Of a DNA stretch of 64,000 bases, positions 34,450 to 43,179 are shown in pieces. Source of the stretch: Glaciimonas sp. (GTDB taxonomy: Bacteria; Pseudomonadota; Gammaproteobacteria; Burkholderiales; Burkholderiaceae_D). The notes under the pieces were generated by a model. The model had not been told where the DNA came from and did no database searches. It worked only from the letters and a program-made list of their open reading frames with translations. The stretch's first letter is position 1. The number at the start of each line of letters is the position of its first letter. The stretch is from contig JABBOV010000006.1 of NCBI GenBank assembly GCA_012927625.1, positions 62,001 through 126,000 on the forward strand. The letters are read 5' to 3'. Both the position numbers and the translations under genes were made by a program.

Positions 34450-34797
34450 ATGCCAAATTTCACCACCCTCCAAACTGTCGGCCTACTGTTCTTCTCGAAT
34501 ATTTTCATGACTGTGGCCTGGTACGGCCACTTGAAAAACCTGGCCAGCAAACCGTGGTGGATTGCGGCACTGGTGAGTTGGGCGATTGCGCTGTTTGAAT
34601 ACATGCTGCAAGTGCCGGCCAACCGCATCGGTTATACCCAGTTCAGTCTGGGACAACTGAAAATCATGCAGGAAGCAATTACGCTCGTGGTGTTTGTACC
34701 GTTCGCCATGTTGTATATGGGGCAGCCATTCAAGCTCGATTACGTTTGGGCCGGTCTGTGTCTGGTGGGCGCGGTGTATTTTATTTTTCGTAGTTAG
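34450..34797 (+). CDS. DMT family membrane protein (DUF486)
   Basis: A 115-aa protein with four membrane helices ([68 protein letters not shown]). VPANRIGY and [13 protein letters not shown] are typical of DUF486 proteins, distantly related to SMR/DMT transporters. The substrate is unknown. ATG 34450 is used; an upstream frame start at 34420 overlaps intergenic sequence. Confidence 0.88.
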   Translation: MPNFTTLQTVGLLFFSNIFMTVAWYGHLKNLASKPWWIAALVSWAIALFEYMLQVPANRIGYTQFSLGQLKIMQEAITLVVFVPFAMLYMGQPFKLDYVWAGLCLVGAVYFIFRS

Positions 34798-34886
34798 CGG
34801 CAGCAATAATAATAATATTGCGCCGGGCGAAGCCCGTGCCAGAGCGCTACACTATTGCAATCGAGTTTCGTAACTTAGAGGATTTT

Positions 34887-35750
34887 ATGGCTAGTTATTT
34901 GCAGGGAAAAGACATGGCCGGGGCCGATACGCCGATGGCTGCCGCCAAACCGATCGTGGCCAAGGCTGTCACGATTGTGTCGCTGAATGCGATGCGCGCC
35001 ACGGGCAACAAAATCAGCATGTTAACCTGCTACGACGCCAGCTTTGCGGCTCTCATGGATAGCTGCGGTGTCGAAGTGCTGCTGATCGGCGATTCGCTCG
35101 GCATGGTCTGCCAGGGCCACCATTCAACCCTGCCTGTCACGGTCGCCGACATCGCCTACCATACCGCCTGCGTTGCGCGCGGCAACAAGTCGGCCATGGT
35201 GCTGGCCGACATGCCGTTCGGCAGCTACGCCACGCCTGAATCGGCATTCAACAACGCGGTGCAGTTGATCCAGGCCGGTGCCCACATGGTCAAGCTTGAG
35301 GGCGGCGCATGGCTGGCCGAGACTGTGCGCTTTCTGGCCGACCGCGCCATACCAGTCTGCGCCCACCTTGGCCTGACGCCGCAATCGGTACATCAGTTGG
35401 GCGGCTATAAAGTACAAGGCAAGACGCTCAGAGCGGCCGACACGCTCAAGTCTGACGCGCTGGCGCTGCAAGCCGCAGGCGCCGCACTGCTGGTGCTGGA
35501 AGCGATTCCTGCAGCGCTGGGACGCGAAGTGACCGAATTACTGACGATCCCAACTATCGGCATCGGCGCCGGGCCGGATTGTTCCGGCCAGGTGCTGGTA
35601 ATGCACGACATGCTGGGCGTATTTCCAGGCCGCAAGGCACGTTTCGTGAAGAACTTCATGGCCGGTCAAACCAGCATCGACGCTGCAGTGCAGGCGTATG
35701 TGGCGGCGGTCAAGGATAAATCGTTCCCGGCTGACGAACACTGCTTCTGA
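34887..35750 (+). CDS. panB: 3-methyl-2-oxobutanoate hydroxymethyltransferase
   Basis: Ketopantoate hydroxymethyltransferase, first step of pantothenate synthesis. 287 aa from ATG 34887 ([12 protein letters not shown]), preceded by TAGAGGATTTT. Metal-binding and substrate motifs are visible: [49 protein letters not shown] and [18 protein letters not shown]. The N-terminus is about 20 residues longer than the minimal enzyme. No panC is adjacent. Confidence 0.96.
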   Translation: MASYLQGKDMAGADTPMAAAKPIVAKAVTIVSLNAMRATGNKISMLTCYDASFAALMDSCGVEVLLIGDSLGMVCQGHHSTLPVTVADIAYHTACVARGNKSAMVLADMPFGSYATPESAFNNAVQLIQAGAHMVKLEGGAWLAETVRFLADRAIPVCAHLGLTPQSVHQLGGYKVQGKTLRAADTLKSDALALQAAGAALLVLEAIPAALGREVTELLTIPTIGIGAGPDCSGQVLVMHDMLGVFPGRKARFVKNFMAGQTSIDAAVQAYVAAVKDKSFPADEHCF

Positions 35751-35780
35751 GAACCAAGATAGCACCATGACCGCCCTCTC

Positions 35781-35815
35781 CCCCAACTCCTCCCCCGCTC
35801 GCGGGAGAGGAGAGC
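35781..35815. repeat. GC-rich hairpin between panB and the ABC permease
   Basis: CTCCTCCCCCGCTCGCGGGAGAGGAG forms a strong imperfect stem (given in pieces: CTCCTCCC and GGGAGAGGAG). This C-rich palindrome is common in proteobacterial spacers and may end panB transcripts. Confidence 0.5.
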
Positions 35816-35859
35816 GAAATGAGTCGCTGCGCGACTTTCAGGTTAAGCGCCGCTAGCAG

Positions 35860-36567
35860 ATGGGAATGTTGGAGGCTACCCGAGCAGCGTTCGCGCTGCT
35901 GTTTTCAGGCGACGCCGCGCTATGGGGGATTATCTGGGTATCGCTCAAGACTTCCGTCGTAGGGCTGGCGATTGCCACCCCGGCCGCGCTGCTGGCCGGT
36001 TATGCGCTTGCCAGCAGCAACTTTCGCGGCCGGCGCATACTGATTTGGCTGGCGCAAGCGGCGCTCTCGATTCCCACCGTGTTGATCGGCTTGTTGCTCT
36101 ACATGATGCTCACGCGACAAGGGCCGCTGGGCGATTTGCAATGGCTGTTTGCACAGCCCGGCGTCATTGCCGGGCAAGCAATTATCGCGCTACCGGTGCT
36201 GATCGCGCTGACCTTGGCTGCGGTGCAGGCGGCCGATCCCCGTTTGTCGGAAACCGCCATCACGCTCGGTGCGTCGCGCTTGCGGGTGATGCTCACGCTA
36301 CTGCATGAAGTGCGATTCGGCGTGATGGCGGCTGTCATCAACGGTTTCGGACGAGTGATTTCAGAAGTCGGTTGCGCGATGATGGTAGGCGGCAATATCG
36401 CCGGTGCCACGCGCACCATCACCACCGCGATTGCGCTGGAAACCAGCAAAGGCGAATTTGCCCAAGGCATCGCGTTAGGTTTGGTGCTAATCGCAATTGC
36501 ACTGGTAATCAATGCCGCATTGATGCTGCTGCAGGGCGACGCACAGCGGCAAGGGCAACTGCGATGA
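35860..36567 (+). CDS. tupB: ABC transporter permease, tungstate type (TupB-like)
   Basis: A 235-aa inner membrane permease with about six helices. The transport-system signature EVGCAMMVGGNIAGATRTITTAIALE and the loop EAA-like RLSETAITLGASRLRV are characteristic of TupB/WtpB-type permeases. The start is ATG 35860 or 35866; no clear Shine-Dalgarno is visible. It overlaps the ATPase gene by 4 nt. The usual periplasmic binding protein gene tupA is not adjacent, so the substrate (tungstate or molybdate) is assigned from the permease type only. Confidence 0.82.
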   Translation: MGMLEATRAAFALLFSGDAALWGIIWVSLKTSVVGLAIATPAALLAGYALASSNFRGRRILIWLAQAALSIPTVLIGLLLYMMLTRQGPLGDLQWLFAQPGVIAGQAIIALPVLIALTLAAVQAADPRLSETAITLGASRLRVMLTLLHEVRFGVMAAVINGFGRVISEVGCAMMVGGNIAGATRTITTAIALETSKGEFAQGIALGLVLIAIALVINAALMLLQGDAQRQGQLR

Positions 36568-37220
36568 CGGCGCTACTTCAACTGCGGCAATTGCGCAAGC
36601 GCCACGGCCCGCGTCTGGTGCTCGATATCGATAACTTTTCCCTCGCCAGCGCCAGCGCCTATGTGCTGACCGGCGCCAATGGGGCTGGAAAAAGCACGCT
36701 GCTACGTATCCTGGCAGGACTGGAAACCGCCGAATGCGGCGAGATCGCCCTGCTCGGACAATCCATGTCGCTGACGCCCTACCCCGCCGCATTGCGCGCC
36801 GCGATCATTTACGTCCACCAGCATCCGGTCATGTTTGCCGGCAGCGTGGCGGCGAATATCGGCTTCGGCCTGAAGTTGCGCGGCAATTCGAGAGCATCGC
36901 GGGTCGCACACACCTTGGAAGCGATGGCATGGGCGGGCGTTACGCACTTGCGCGACAACCTTGCAACCACTTTGTCCGGCGGTGAAAAACAGCGCGTGGC
37001 ACTAGCCCGCGCCCGCATCCTGAAACCCCGACTGCTGTTGCTGGACGAGCCCACCTCAAACCTCGACGGTTCCGCGCGCGAGCAAGTGATCCGGCTGATT
37101 CCAACCTTACTGGCCGAAGGCAGCAGCGTAATCATGGCCTGCCACGACCGCGACCTGATCGCGCTGCCGCAAGTGCAACGCCTGAAACTACGCGACGGCC
37201 GTCTGCAGGTGCATGAATAA
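36564..37220 (+). CDS. tupC: ABC transporter ATP-binding protein, tungstate type (TupC-like)
   Basis: A 218-aa ABC ATPase, cytoplasmic partner of the upstream permease. Walker A is GANGAGKSTLLRIL (near residue 38), the signature is TLSGGEKQRVALARA, Walker B LLLLDEPTSNLDG and the switch His is in IMACHDRDL. ATG 36564 overlaps the permease stop. It ends about 120 bp before the convergent carbonic anhydrase gene. Short length, without a C-terminal regulatory domain, fits TupC. Confidence 0.88.
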   Translation: MTALLQLRQLRKRHGPRLVLDIDNFSLASASAYVLTGANGAGKSTLLRILAGLETAECGEIALLGQSMSLTPYPAALRAAIIYVHQHPVMFAGSVAANIGFGLKLRGNSRASRVAHTLEAMAWAGVTHLRDNLATTLSGGEKQRVALARARILKPRLLLLDEPTSNLDGSAREQVIRLIPTLLAEGSSVIMACHDRDLIALPQVQRLKLRDGRLQVHE

Positions 37221-37260
37221 CCAGTCCACTTCGGATATTCCGCATATCCAACATACACTA

Positions 37261-37323
37261 TTATGTATTTTATGGTTCCGCATATAATCATGCGGCCATA
37301 AGACCAATTATCACTATACTCCC
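37261..37323 (-). repeat. Intergenic repeat family, copy E
   Basis: On the minus strand GGGAGTATAGTGATAATTGG starts at 37323. CCGCATGATTATATGCGG (37295-37278) is a perfect 6-bp hairpin, 27 nt from the GGAG box. It fills the space between the convergent tupC and carbonic anhydrase genes. Confidence 0.65.
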
Positions 37324-37337
37324 ATAAAATTGTTATT

Positions 37338-38009
37338 TTATGGAGCCTGCTCGTAACGGGAAAACACGGTCGCCAATTTTTGCGCCAGTACTTCCGCCGA
37401 ATTAACTTCCATCCCGAGCTCGCGCAACAAGCCGTCCTGCAAGCCATACACCCAGCCGTGCACCGTCACATCCTGGCCGCGTTCCCAGGCATCCTGCAGG
37501 ACAGTGGTCTGGCATAGATTGGTGACCTGCTCGATCACGTTCAATTCGCACAGGCGATCTTGTTGGGCACGGCTGGGCAAGGCATCGCCGAAATATTTCT
37601 CATGTTTCTGATGCACATCCTGCACATGGCGCAGCCAGTTGTCGGCCAGCCCGATACGGCGACGCGTAAGTGCTGCATGCACCCCGGAACAGCCATAGTG
37701 GCCGCAAATGATCACATGCTTGACGCCCAGAACATCAATAGCAAACTGCAGCACCGAAAGGCAGTTCAAATCGGTATGCACCACCACGTTGGCAATATTG
37801 CGATGAACGAATAATTCGCCCGGCAGTAAGCCGAGCAATTCGTTGGCTGGAACCCGGCTGTCGGAGCAACCGATCCACAAGTATTCCGGCGACTGCTGCG
37901 CTGCCAGCTTCTTGAAATAATCGGCGTCCTTGGCCTTGATGGCATCAGCCCAGGCCTGGTTATTCAGAAAAAGCTGATCGGGTGAAAGGTCGGTTTTCGG
38001 TTCTGGCAT
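37338..38009 (-). CDS. can: Beta-class carbonic anhydrase
   Basis: Hydrates CO2 to bicarbonate in the cytoplasm; 223 aa. The zinc ligands are in CSDSRVPANELL (Cys, Asp) and HYGCSGVHAAL (His, Cys), the standard beta-class set. FVHRNIANVV and VHGWVYGLQDGLL are also conserved. The similarity to Escherichia coli Can is high by eye. It is convergent with tupC. The following minus-strand gene upstream is the oxidoreductase at 38117, 107 bp away. Confidence 0.95.
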   Translation of the reverse strand: MPEPKTDLSPDQLFLNNQAWADAIKAKDADYFKKLAAQQSPEYLWIGCSDSRVPANELLGLLPGELFVHRNIANVVVHTDLNCLSVLQFAIDVLGVKHVIICGHYGCSGVHAALTRRRIGLADNWLRHVQDVHQKHEKYFGDALPSRAQQDRLCELNVIEQVTNLCQTTVLQDAWERGQDVTVHGWVYGLQDGLLRELGMEVNSAEVLAQKLATVFSRYEQAP

Positions 38010-38116
38010 CTGTCACTGCTCCTGAAAAAATATGAGGGCCGGCAACAATCCAGCTGCCGGCACAGTATATTGCGCGCACATATCTTATCGGAATAGGCCG
38101 CCTGCCGCAGGCACAT

Positions 38117-39286
38117 TCAAGCCCGGTCGTCGTGTCCAGGCTCGGGCAGCGGATCTGCCGGCTGCAACGGCAGTGCAAAACGCCGCATGAAACGCCGGTC
38201 GATTCCATCCTTCCAGCGCCAGACCCAGTCGCCCTGCCACACCAACCCGTACCAGCAAGCGATCGCATGGCGCGACCCGGTCGTCAGCAGCGATAAATAA
38301 TCGCGTTGCGGCCGATACTCGATCAAGGCATCGCCAAATACCTGGTGCAGCAAGTTTTGCGCCAATATCGGCCCCTGCCGCACCGCAAATACGCCCGCCT
38401 TCGGGCGTGGCTGCTGTGGGTTGCTGGCAATATCGCCGGCGGCAAACAATTGCGGATGGCTCACCGATTGCAAGTACTGATTGACTTGCACAAAGCCGCC
38501 GTCGACCGTCGCCACTCCGGCCTGCGCCAGCCACGATTGCGCTGCTGCGCCGGTGGCCCAGAGCAGATGATCGAAAGACGCGGTGCTGCCATTATCAAAG
38601 TTGAGCCGTCCCGGTGTCACCGAGCTGACGCTGGCCCCGGTCAACAACGCTACTCCGGCAGCTTCCAGATGACGCATCACCAGGCGCGCGGCGCGGCGTG
38701 GGTAAGCAGGCAGCAGCGCGGCACGCGTGACCAGCGACAATTTCACCAAACTGCGCCGGGTTCGCAAACGATGGGCCATGGCCAGTGCCACTTCAACCCC
38801 ACCAGCGCCGCCGCCGACCACCACTACATGGATCGGCCGCTGCAACGCAGCGCTGGCCTGTTCCAGCGCATTCCATTGCTGCAGAAAGACATCAATCGGC
38901 TTGATTCCCAGCGCGTACTCGGTGGCGCCCGGCACCAGCGCCAGCGGCGGTGACGACCCGATATCAAGCGACACCAGATCAAAGCGCCACTCCCGGCCTT
39001 GTGCCGTGGCGACATTACGCTGCAGATCGATCTGATCCACGCTGGCCTGCACCAGATCGATGCCGGCGCTCTGTGCCAGCGGCCGCAAATCGACATGACA
39101 TTCCGAACTGCGGTAATGCCCGGCAATCAGCCCCGGCAACATGCCGGAATACGGCGTCATGACGTCGCGTGACAGCAAGGTCACTTCCAGCCGCTCACGC
39201 CAGAGTGCGCGTTGCAGGCGCAATGCCTCCAGCACGAACAAATGCGCATGGCCGCCACCCACCAACAACAATCGTTTACGCATCAA
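38117..39286 (-). CDS. FAD-dependent pyridine nucleotide-disulfide oxidoreductase family protein (SelD-associated type)
   Basis: A 389-aa NDH-2-like flavoprotein. The N-terminal FAD loop is LLLVGGGHAHLFVLEAL, the second nucleotide loop is VVVVGGGAGGVEVALAMAH, and the C-terminal FAD motif is LFAAGDIASN. The GGHAHL and MTPYSGMLPGLIAGHY signatures are typical of the group found next to or fused with selenide, water dikinase (SelD). Here no selD or selU lies in the window, so the selenium link is only suggested by family. Membrane-peripheral quinone reduction is the alternative. Confidence 0.85.
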   Translation of the reverse strand: MMRKRLLLVGGGHAHLFVLEALRLQRALWRERLEVTLLSRDVMTPYSGMLPGLIAGHYRSSECHVDLRPLAQSAGIDLVQASVDQIDLQRNVATAQGREWRFDLVSLDIGSSPPLALVPGATEYALGIKPIDVFLQQWNALEQASAALQRPIHVVVVGGGAGGVEVALAMAHRLRTRRSLVKLSLVTRAALLPAYPRRAARLVMRHLEAAGVALLTGASVSSVTPGRLNFDNGSTASFDHLLWATGAAAQSWLAQAGVATVDGGFVQVNQYLQSVSHPQLFAAGDIASNPQQPRPKAGVFAVRQGPILAQNLLHQVFGDALIEYRPQRDYLSLLTTGSRHAIACWYGLVWQGDWVWRWKDGIDRRFMRRFALPLQPADPLPEPGHDDRA

Positions 39287-39561
39287 GCCCCTGTTTTTTT
39301 AAAAAATGCTGTATCAGAATGCATTCTGCCGCACGCACATAACCGGCGGCGAATACACCGTCAGATTACAGCGCATTTCCCCGGACTTCGAATAGCGGAA
39401 GCAAAAGATAACAATTTTAGTGGATGAATTTGCATGCTGCCTGTTATAAACGGCAGCAGTTTTATAGCGATTCAGAACAGGTTAGAGCCGGATTTGATCT
39501 CGATCAGGTGAATGCGTGACTACAGTCGGCGCCATCACCATCGGTTGTCGCGGCGTGTGGA
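39287..39561. other. Gene-free stretch
   Basis: About 275 bp. A T-rich hairpin-like stretch, TTTTTTTAAAAAA, lies at 39295. No protein or RNA recognised. Confidence 0.4.
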
Positions 39562-40182
39562 TCAACGCGAGTTAGTGCGGGCACTTTCAGTTGCTGTAGC
39601 GCCAAGCAGCAGGTGCTTGAGCGCATTGTCCAGCGGTTTTTCACCCAGCCAGATCTTTAGCAAGGCGTGATAAAAACTCTCATCGGGAATAATGTCGCCG
39701 ATATTTTTACCATTGAGCTGCATCTGCGTGCCGACTCCTGGCAGCCAGTCGGTGGTGAGTACATCGCCTTTTTTCAGCTCCGGTACTGACGCGAACAATT
39801 CACCGAACTTCATCAACGGGCCGGTGATTTTCATCAGTTCGGCACGGTCGGAATTTTGCCGGATGCCGGCCAGGAAGCCGCGTCCAAACTCCTCATTACT
39901 CACGTCCCGCAGCATCACGATTCTGACCCGTTTGGGGCCGATTGCAGCCAGCACTTCAGGCACACTGGTCTTTTTGCCGGTCAGATACAAGCCTGCCACA
40001 TAGACTTTGAAAATCATCTTGTGGCGCACACCCAATCCATTCAGATACAGTTGCTGCTTGCCTACCATGACGGCATCATCCATGTTGACACCAGCGCTTT
40101 CGGCGGCAAAGCCGGCAGAACTAAAACTGCATAAGGCACAAGCTAAAAACAACGATGATTTATTCCGGGTAAGGAAACCCAT
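39562..40182 (-). CDS. Chalcone isomerase-like secreted protein
   Basis: A 206-aa protein with a signal peptide (FLACALCSFSSAGFA followed by AES). The chalcone-isomerase-like fold is indicated by VMVGKQQLYLNGLGVRHKMIFKVYVAGLYL, here at residues about 38-67, then KRVRIVMLRDVSNEEF and LPGVGTQMQLNGKNIG. Bacterial members are periplasmic or membrane-associated and bind fatty acids or have no assigned role. A TFFKxW-like end, SFYHALLKIWLGEKPLD, is typical. Stands alone between gene-poor regions. Confidence 0.88.
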   Translation of the reverse strand: MGFLTRNKSSLFLACALCSFSSAGFAAESAGVNMDDAVMVGKQQLYLNGLGVRHKMIFKVYVAGLYLTGKKTSVPEVLAAIGPKRVRIVMLRDVSNEEFGRGFLAGIRQNSDRAELMKITGPLMKFGELFASVPELKKGDVLTTDWLPGVGTQMQLNGKNIGDIIPDESFYHALLKIWLGEKPLDNALKHLLLGATATESARTNSR

Positions 40183-40448
40183 GTTCGCTCCATTCTATTT
40201 GCCGACATTGCACAAAAATAAAAATCAGAACGGTCATTCTATTATGAGTATGAGCACAAATCGGTCAAATGCACCACGTGGAATGCGCCACGCAGAATGC
40301 GGAACGCTGCAGCAATTTATTAGGCGACATAGATGCACGATAAAAACGTAAACTTGACGAATACCGGAGAATTTTTAGTTGATTAGATGAATTTTTAGCG
40401 AAATATCCTGATACACAAGAATTTAGAGAATCAATTCTAAAACCGGCT

Positions 40449-40600
40449 GAGGGAGTCCTGGATTTTTGTGTGAACAGAATTTCGTTTACGCCATTGTCAA
40501 CCGCTCTTCGAACTGAATTGTGAAGCGGCTCAGTGCCACTTTCCAGTCCCGCATCGGCATCGTCCATTTCTTGCTAATCAAAATAAATCGACAGTTTGCT
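40449..40600 (-). pseudogene. IS256-family transposase C-terminal remnant with terminal repeat
   Basis: On the minus strand about 30 codons read ISKKWTMPMRDWKVALSRF then TIQFEERL, a close match to the C-terminus of IS256/Mutator transposases. Just outside it, GGAGTCCTGGATTTTTGTGT (40450-40469) resembles the IS256-family terminal inverted repeat. The rest of the element has been lost, and the frame beyond position 40600 is unrelated. Confidence 0.65.
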
Positions 40601-40744
40601 CGGTACCAGTACTTCGGCAGTGACGATAGCAATTGGATTCGGCGTTTCTGATATGAGGCCTGGCGAGATGGGATGATGGATCTGGACTGGCAGAAACAGG
40701 ACGGGCACATGGTTGATCGGATCAAATTATTAAATTCGTCTATG

Positions 40745-40890
40745 GCTGGGTGATCGCCGCTGGGCACATGCTGCAAGCGCTGCACAACCTGATGCGTTCC
40801 GCCGCTTTGTCGACGCTTCCCTGATGCGGCCGAAAGGCAAGCGTGGCCGAGACGACTAAGCCGTCGCTTTGATCGGCAAGTTGTCATGCA
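40745..40890 (+). pseudogene. IS66-type transposase (TnpC) fragment
   Basis: The plus strand reads RRWAHAASAAQPDAF, then RRFVDASLMRPKGKRGRDD, then a TAA, then AVALIGKL. This resembles the segment of IS66 TnpC around the conserved W-A-H-x-R-R-K-F-V motif and the KGKTGRAD…AL stretch. It contains an in-frame stop and no complete domain. Confidence 0.5.
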
Positions 40891-41040
40891 TGATCTTCCA
40901 GAGGCGAAAAACCTCGAAGATGTTGCTGCTCTGTAGCTCTGGAATTTGCGAATGACTGATTTTACAAACGAAATCACAAGCTGAAAAGTCTGGGGTTTGT
41001 GGAGCGCTTACGTTCGAAACACTGCTTTACCAATTGAATA

Positions 41041-41118
41041 TTATTTATACAGCACGCTGTATTAAAAAATATATCTTATATTATATGCGGCAATATGCCT
41101 ATTTATAAGCATACTCCA
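41041..41118 (-). repeat. Intergenic repeat family, copy F
   Basis: On the minus strand GGAGTATGCTTATAAATAGG starts at 41118 and CCGCATATAATATAAG at 41091, 27 nt from box to box. It lies about 200 bp downstream of the dienelactone hydrolase stop. Confidence 0.6.
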
Positions 41119-41315
41119 CAATTTATGGCTATTTTTAGATTGCACGTTGTTGCATAAATAATTCCGGGTAAAGCTGAATATTTTGCTTCACTCTATGGCA
41201 ACGACTGATGCAAATAGAGCCATTTCAATTTGTGTGTTTGGTGAGATACAGGGCTGTCGCCACATCCAATCCAATCAAAAATATCTGCGGCACCGCTGCG
41301 CCGCAGGAACTGATC

Positions 41316-42212
41316 TCACACCACGCCGTGTGCCTTGAACCACGCCAGACAGCGTTGCCAACCATCCTTGGCGTCGGCTTCAACGTAACTCGGCCGGTAG
41401 TCGGCAAAAAAGGCGTGGCCCGAGTTCGGATACACCACGAATTTGGATTGGCTGCTGCCTTTTGACAGCGCCGCTTGCATTTGTTCGATGGTATCTAGTT
41501 TTATGCCGTCATCCTTGCCCCCATACAGACCAAGCATGGGCGCGTTCAGACTGGACGCGATATCGACCGGTTGACGAGGCGTTAATGCCAGATTGTTGCC
41601 ACTCGAACTGGCCACCAGTCGGCCATACCAAGCCACGCCAGCTTTGACAGTCGGATTGTGCGCCGCATATAACCAGGCAATACGCCCGCCCCAGCAGAAT
41701 CCGTTAATGCCTAGCTTGTCGGTGTTGCCGCCATGCGTACTGGCCCAGGCTACGCAAGCATCCAGATCACCCATCACTTGGGCGTCCGGCACCCGATTAA
41801 TCACCTTATCGATCAATTCGCCTATCGCAGGGTAAGCGCGCGGGTCGCCCTGACGCACGAACAATTCGGGTGCCAAGGCCAGATAGCCCTGCTTGGCAAA
41901 GCGGCGCGCCACATCGGCGATATGCTCGTGCACCCCAAAAATCTCGGACACCACCAACATCACCGGTAAATCGGTCTGGCCGATAGGCTGTGCTCGGTAT
42001 ACCGGCACGCTCTGCCCATTTACTGTGATTGTGATCTGGCCGGTAGTCAAACCGACGCTATCGGTCTTGATCACGGTTTGTGCCATTACCGGCAGCACCG
42101 CGGCGGCAAACCCGACGCCTAAAGTGGTTTTCAGGAAATCACGCCGAGCCACAGGCCCCGTCAGGGGTGTCCTGCACACCAGGCTATCGAAATCTTGCTT
42201 CATGTTTGGCAT
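41316..42212 (-). CDS. Dienelactone hydrolase family protein with Tat-like signal
   Basis: A 298-aa alpha/beta hydrolase. The catalytic triad is visible: Cys in GINGFCWGGRIAW, Asp in YGGKDDGIK and His in NSGHAFFAD. The N-terminus has a twin-arginine motif (ARRDFLKTTLGVGFAAAVLP), suggesting export, unlike classic cytoplasmic dienelactone hydrolases. ATG 42212 (MPNMKQDFD) with GGAGAAAA before it is preferred to a longer frame. The substrate is unknown; genes for chlorocatechol breakdown are not near. Confidence 0.88.
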   Translation of the reverse strand: MPNMKQDFDSLVCRTPLTGPVARRDFLKTTLGVGFAAAVLPVMAQTVIKTDSVGLTTGQITITVNGQSVPVYRAQPIGQTDLPVMLVVSEIFGVHEHIADVARRFAKQGYLALAPELFVRQGDPRAYPAIGELIDKVINRVPDAQVMGDLDACVAWASTHGGNTDKLGINGFCWGGRIAWLYAAHNPTVKAGVAWYGRLVASSSGNNLALTPRQPVDIASSLNAPMLGLYGGKDDGIKLDTIEQMQAALSKGSSQSKFVVYPNSGHAFFADYRPSYVEADAKDGWQRCLAWFKAHGVV

Positions 42213-42438
42213 TTTTTCTCCAGAGAAAATAACAATACAATTTCGGAACAATCCATAGATACAAGCAAGCGGGTAAAGCGTAGACCCCACCCTCGGGGAC
42301 TTTTGCACCGAAGTGGTTTGATCGTTATAGAGCTTGGCCTGCGCTGTAATTTATACACTAAACAGCCTTGACACAGAGATGTTGATATGTCTCAGGGAAA
42401 GTTGCATTATCACTACAGGCTGATAACGAGGAAACATC

Positions 42439-43179
42439 ATGTCCAGGATCGCAGTAGTAACAGGTGGCACCGGCGGCATCGGCACCGCGACTTGCCAGGC
42501 CTTGTGCCGGCAGGGACGGCGCGTAGTCGCAACTTACCATGCCGGCAACCATGCGGGCGCAGCCGCGTGGCAACAGGCGATGCAGGCACAATCGTTCGAA
42601 GTTGCCGTGTACCCGGTCGATATCAGCGGCTTTGTTTCCTGCCAGGAATTGATCGGGCGCGTTACAGCCGACATCGGGGCCGTCGATATCCTGGTTAACA
42701 ATGCCGGCATGACGCGCGACAGCACACTCAAAAAAATGTCGGTCGAAAACTGGCTGGCGGTGATCAATACCGATCTCAACGGCGTCTTCAACATGACGCG
42801 CCAGGTGTTCGACGGCATGCTGATGCGCGGCTGGGGACGGGTGGTGAATATTTCGTCGGTGAATGGTCAAAAAGGCCAATTCGGCCAAGCCAATTACAGT
42901 GCCGCCAAGGCTGGCGTACATGGCTTCACCATGGCGGCGGCACAGGAAGGCGCGCGCAAGGGTGTCACCGTCAACACCATTTCACCAGGGTATATCGGCA
43001 CCGAAATGACGCTGGCTGTCGCGGAAGAAGTGCGCCAGCAAATTATCGCGAAAATTCCGGTCGGCCACATGGGCACGCCGGATGACATCGCCCGCGCGGT
43101 AGCGTTTCTCTGCGATGATGCGGCCGGCTTTATCACCGGAGCCGATTTCTCGATCAATGGTGGTCAGCACATGGGTTAA
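42439..43179 (+). CDS. phbB: Acetoacetyl-CoA reductase (PhbB-type SDR)
   Basis: An NADPH-dependent short-chain dehydrogenase of 246 aa that makes (R)-3-hydroxybutyryl-CoA for polyhydroxybutyrate. The cofactor loop is VVTGGTGGIGTATCQAL. The Ser/Tyr/Lys triad is in NISSVNGQKGQFGQANYSAAKAG, quoted here across residues about 137-159. VNTISPGYIGTEMT and the C-terminal GADFSINGGQHMG are typical PhbB features. An AGGAAA before ATG 42439 serves as Shine-Dalgarno. No phaC or phaA is adjacent, so it stands apart from a PHB operon; FabG is the alternative. Confidence 0.9.
   Translation: MSRIAVVTGGTGGIGTATCQALCRQGRRVVATYHAGNHAGAAAWQQAMQAQSFEVAVYPVDISGFVSCQELIGRVTADIGAVDILVNNAGMTRDSTLKKMSVENWLAVINTDLNGVFNMTRQVFDGMLMRGWGRVVNISSVNGQKGQFGQANYSAAKAGVHGFTMAAAQEGARKGVTVNTISPGYIGTEMTLAVAEEVRQQIIAKIPVGHMGTPDDIARAVAFLCDDAAGFITGADFSINGGQHMG

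Larger units (their letters stand above)
40183..41315. other. Gene graveyard of IS remnants
   Basis: Over 1.1 kb without an intact gene. It contains an IS256-family end (40449-40600), an IS66-type fragment (about 40745-40890) and repeat-family copy F (41041-41118). A short plus-strand relic at about 40390-40450 reads DEFLAKYPDTQEFRESIL and is unidentified. The rest is AT-rich. Confidence 0.65.

Noticed and set aside
40486-40977. 163-codon minus-strand gene
   Set aside because: Only the last 30 codons are meaningful (IS256 transposase end); the rest runs antisense through an IS66 fragment and is a chance fusion of relics.
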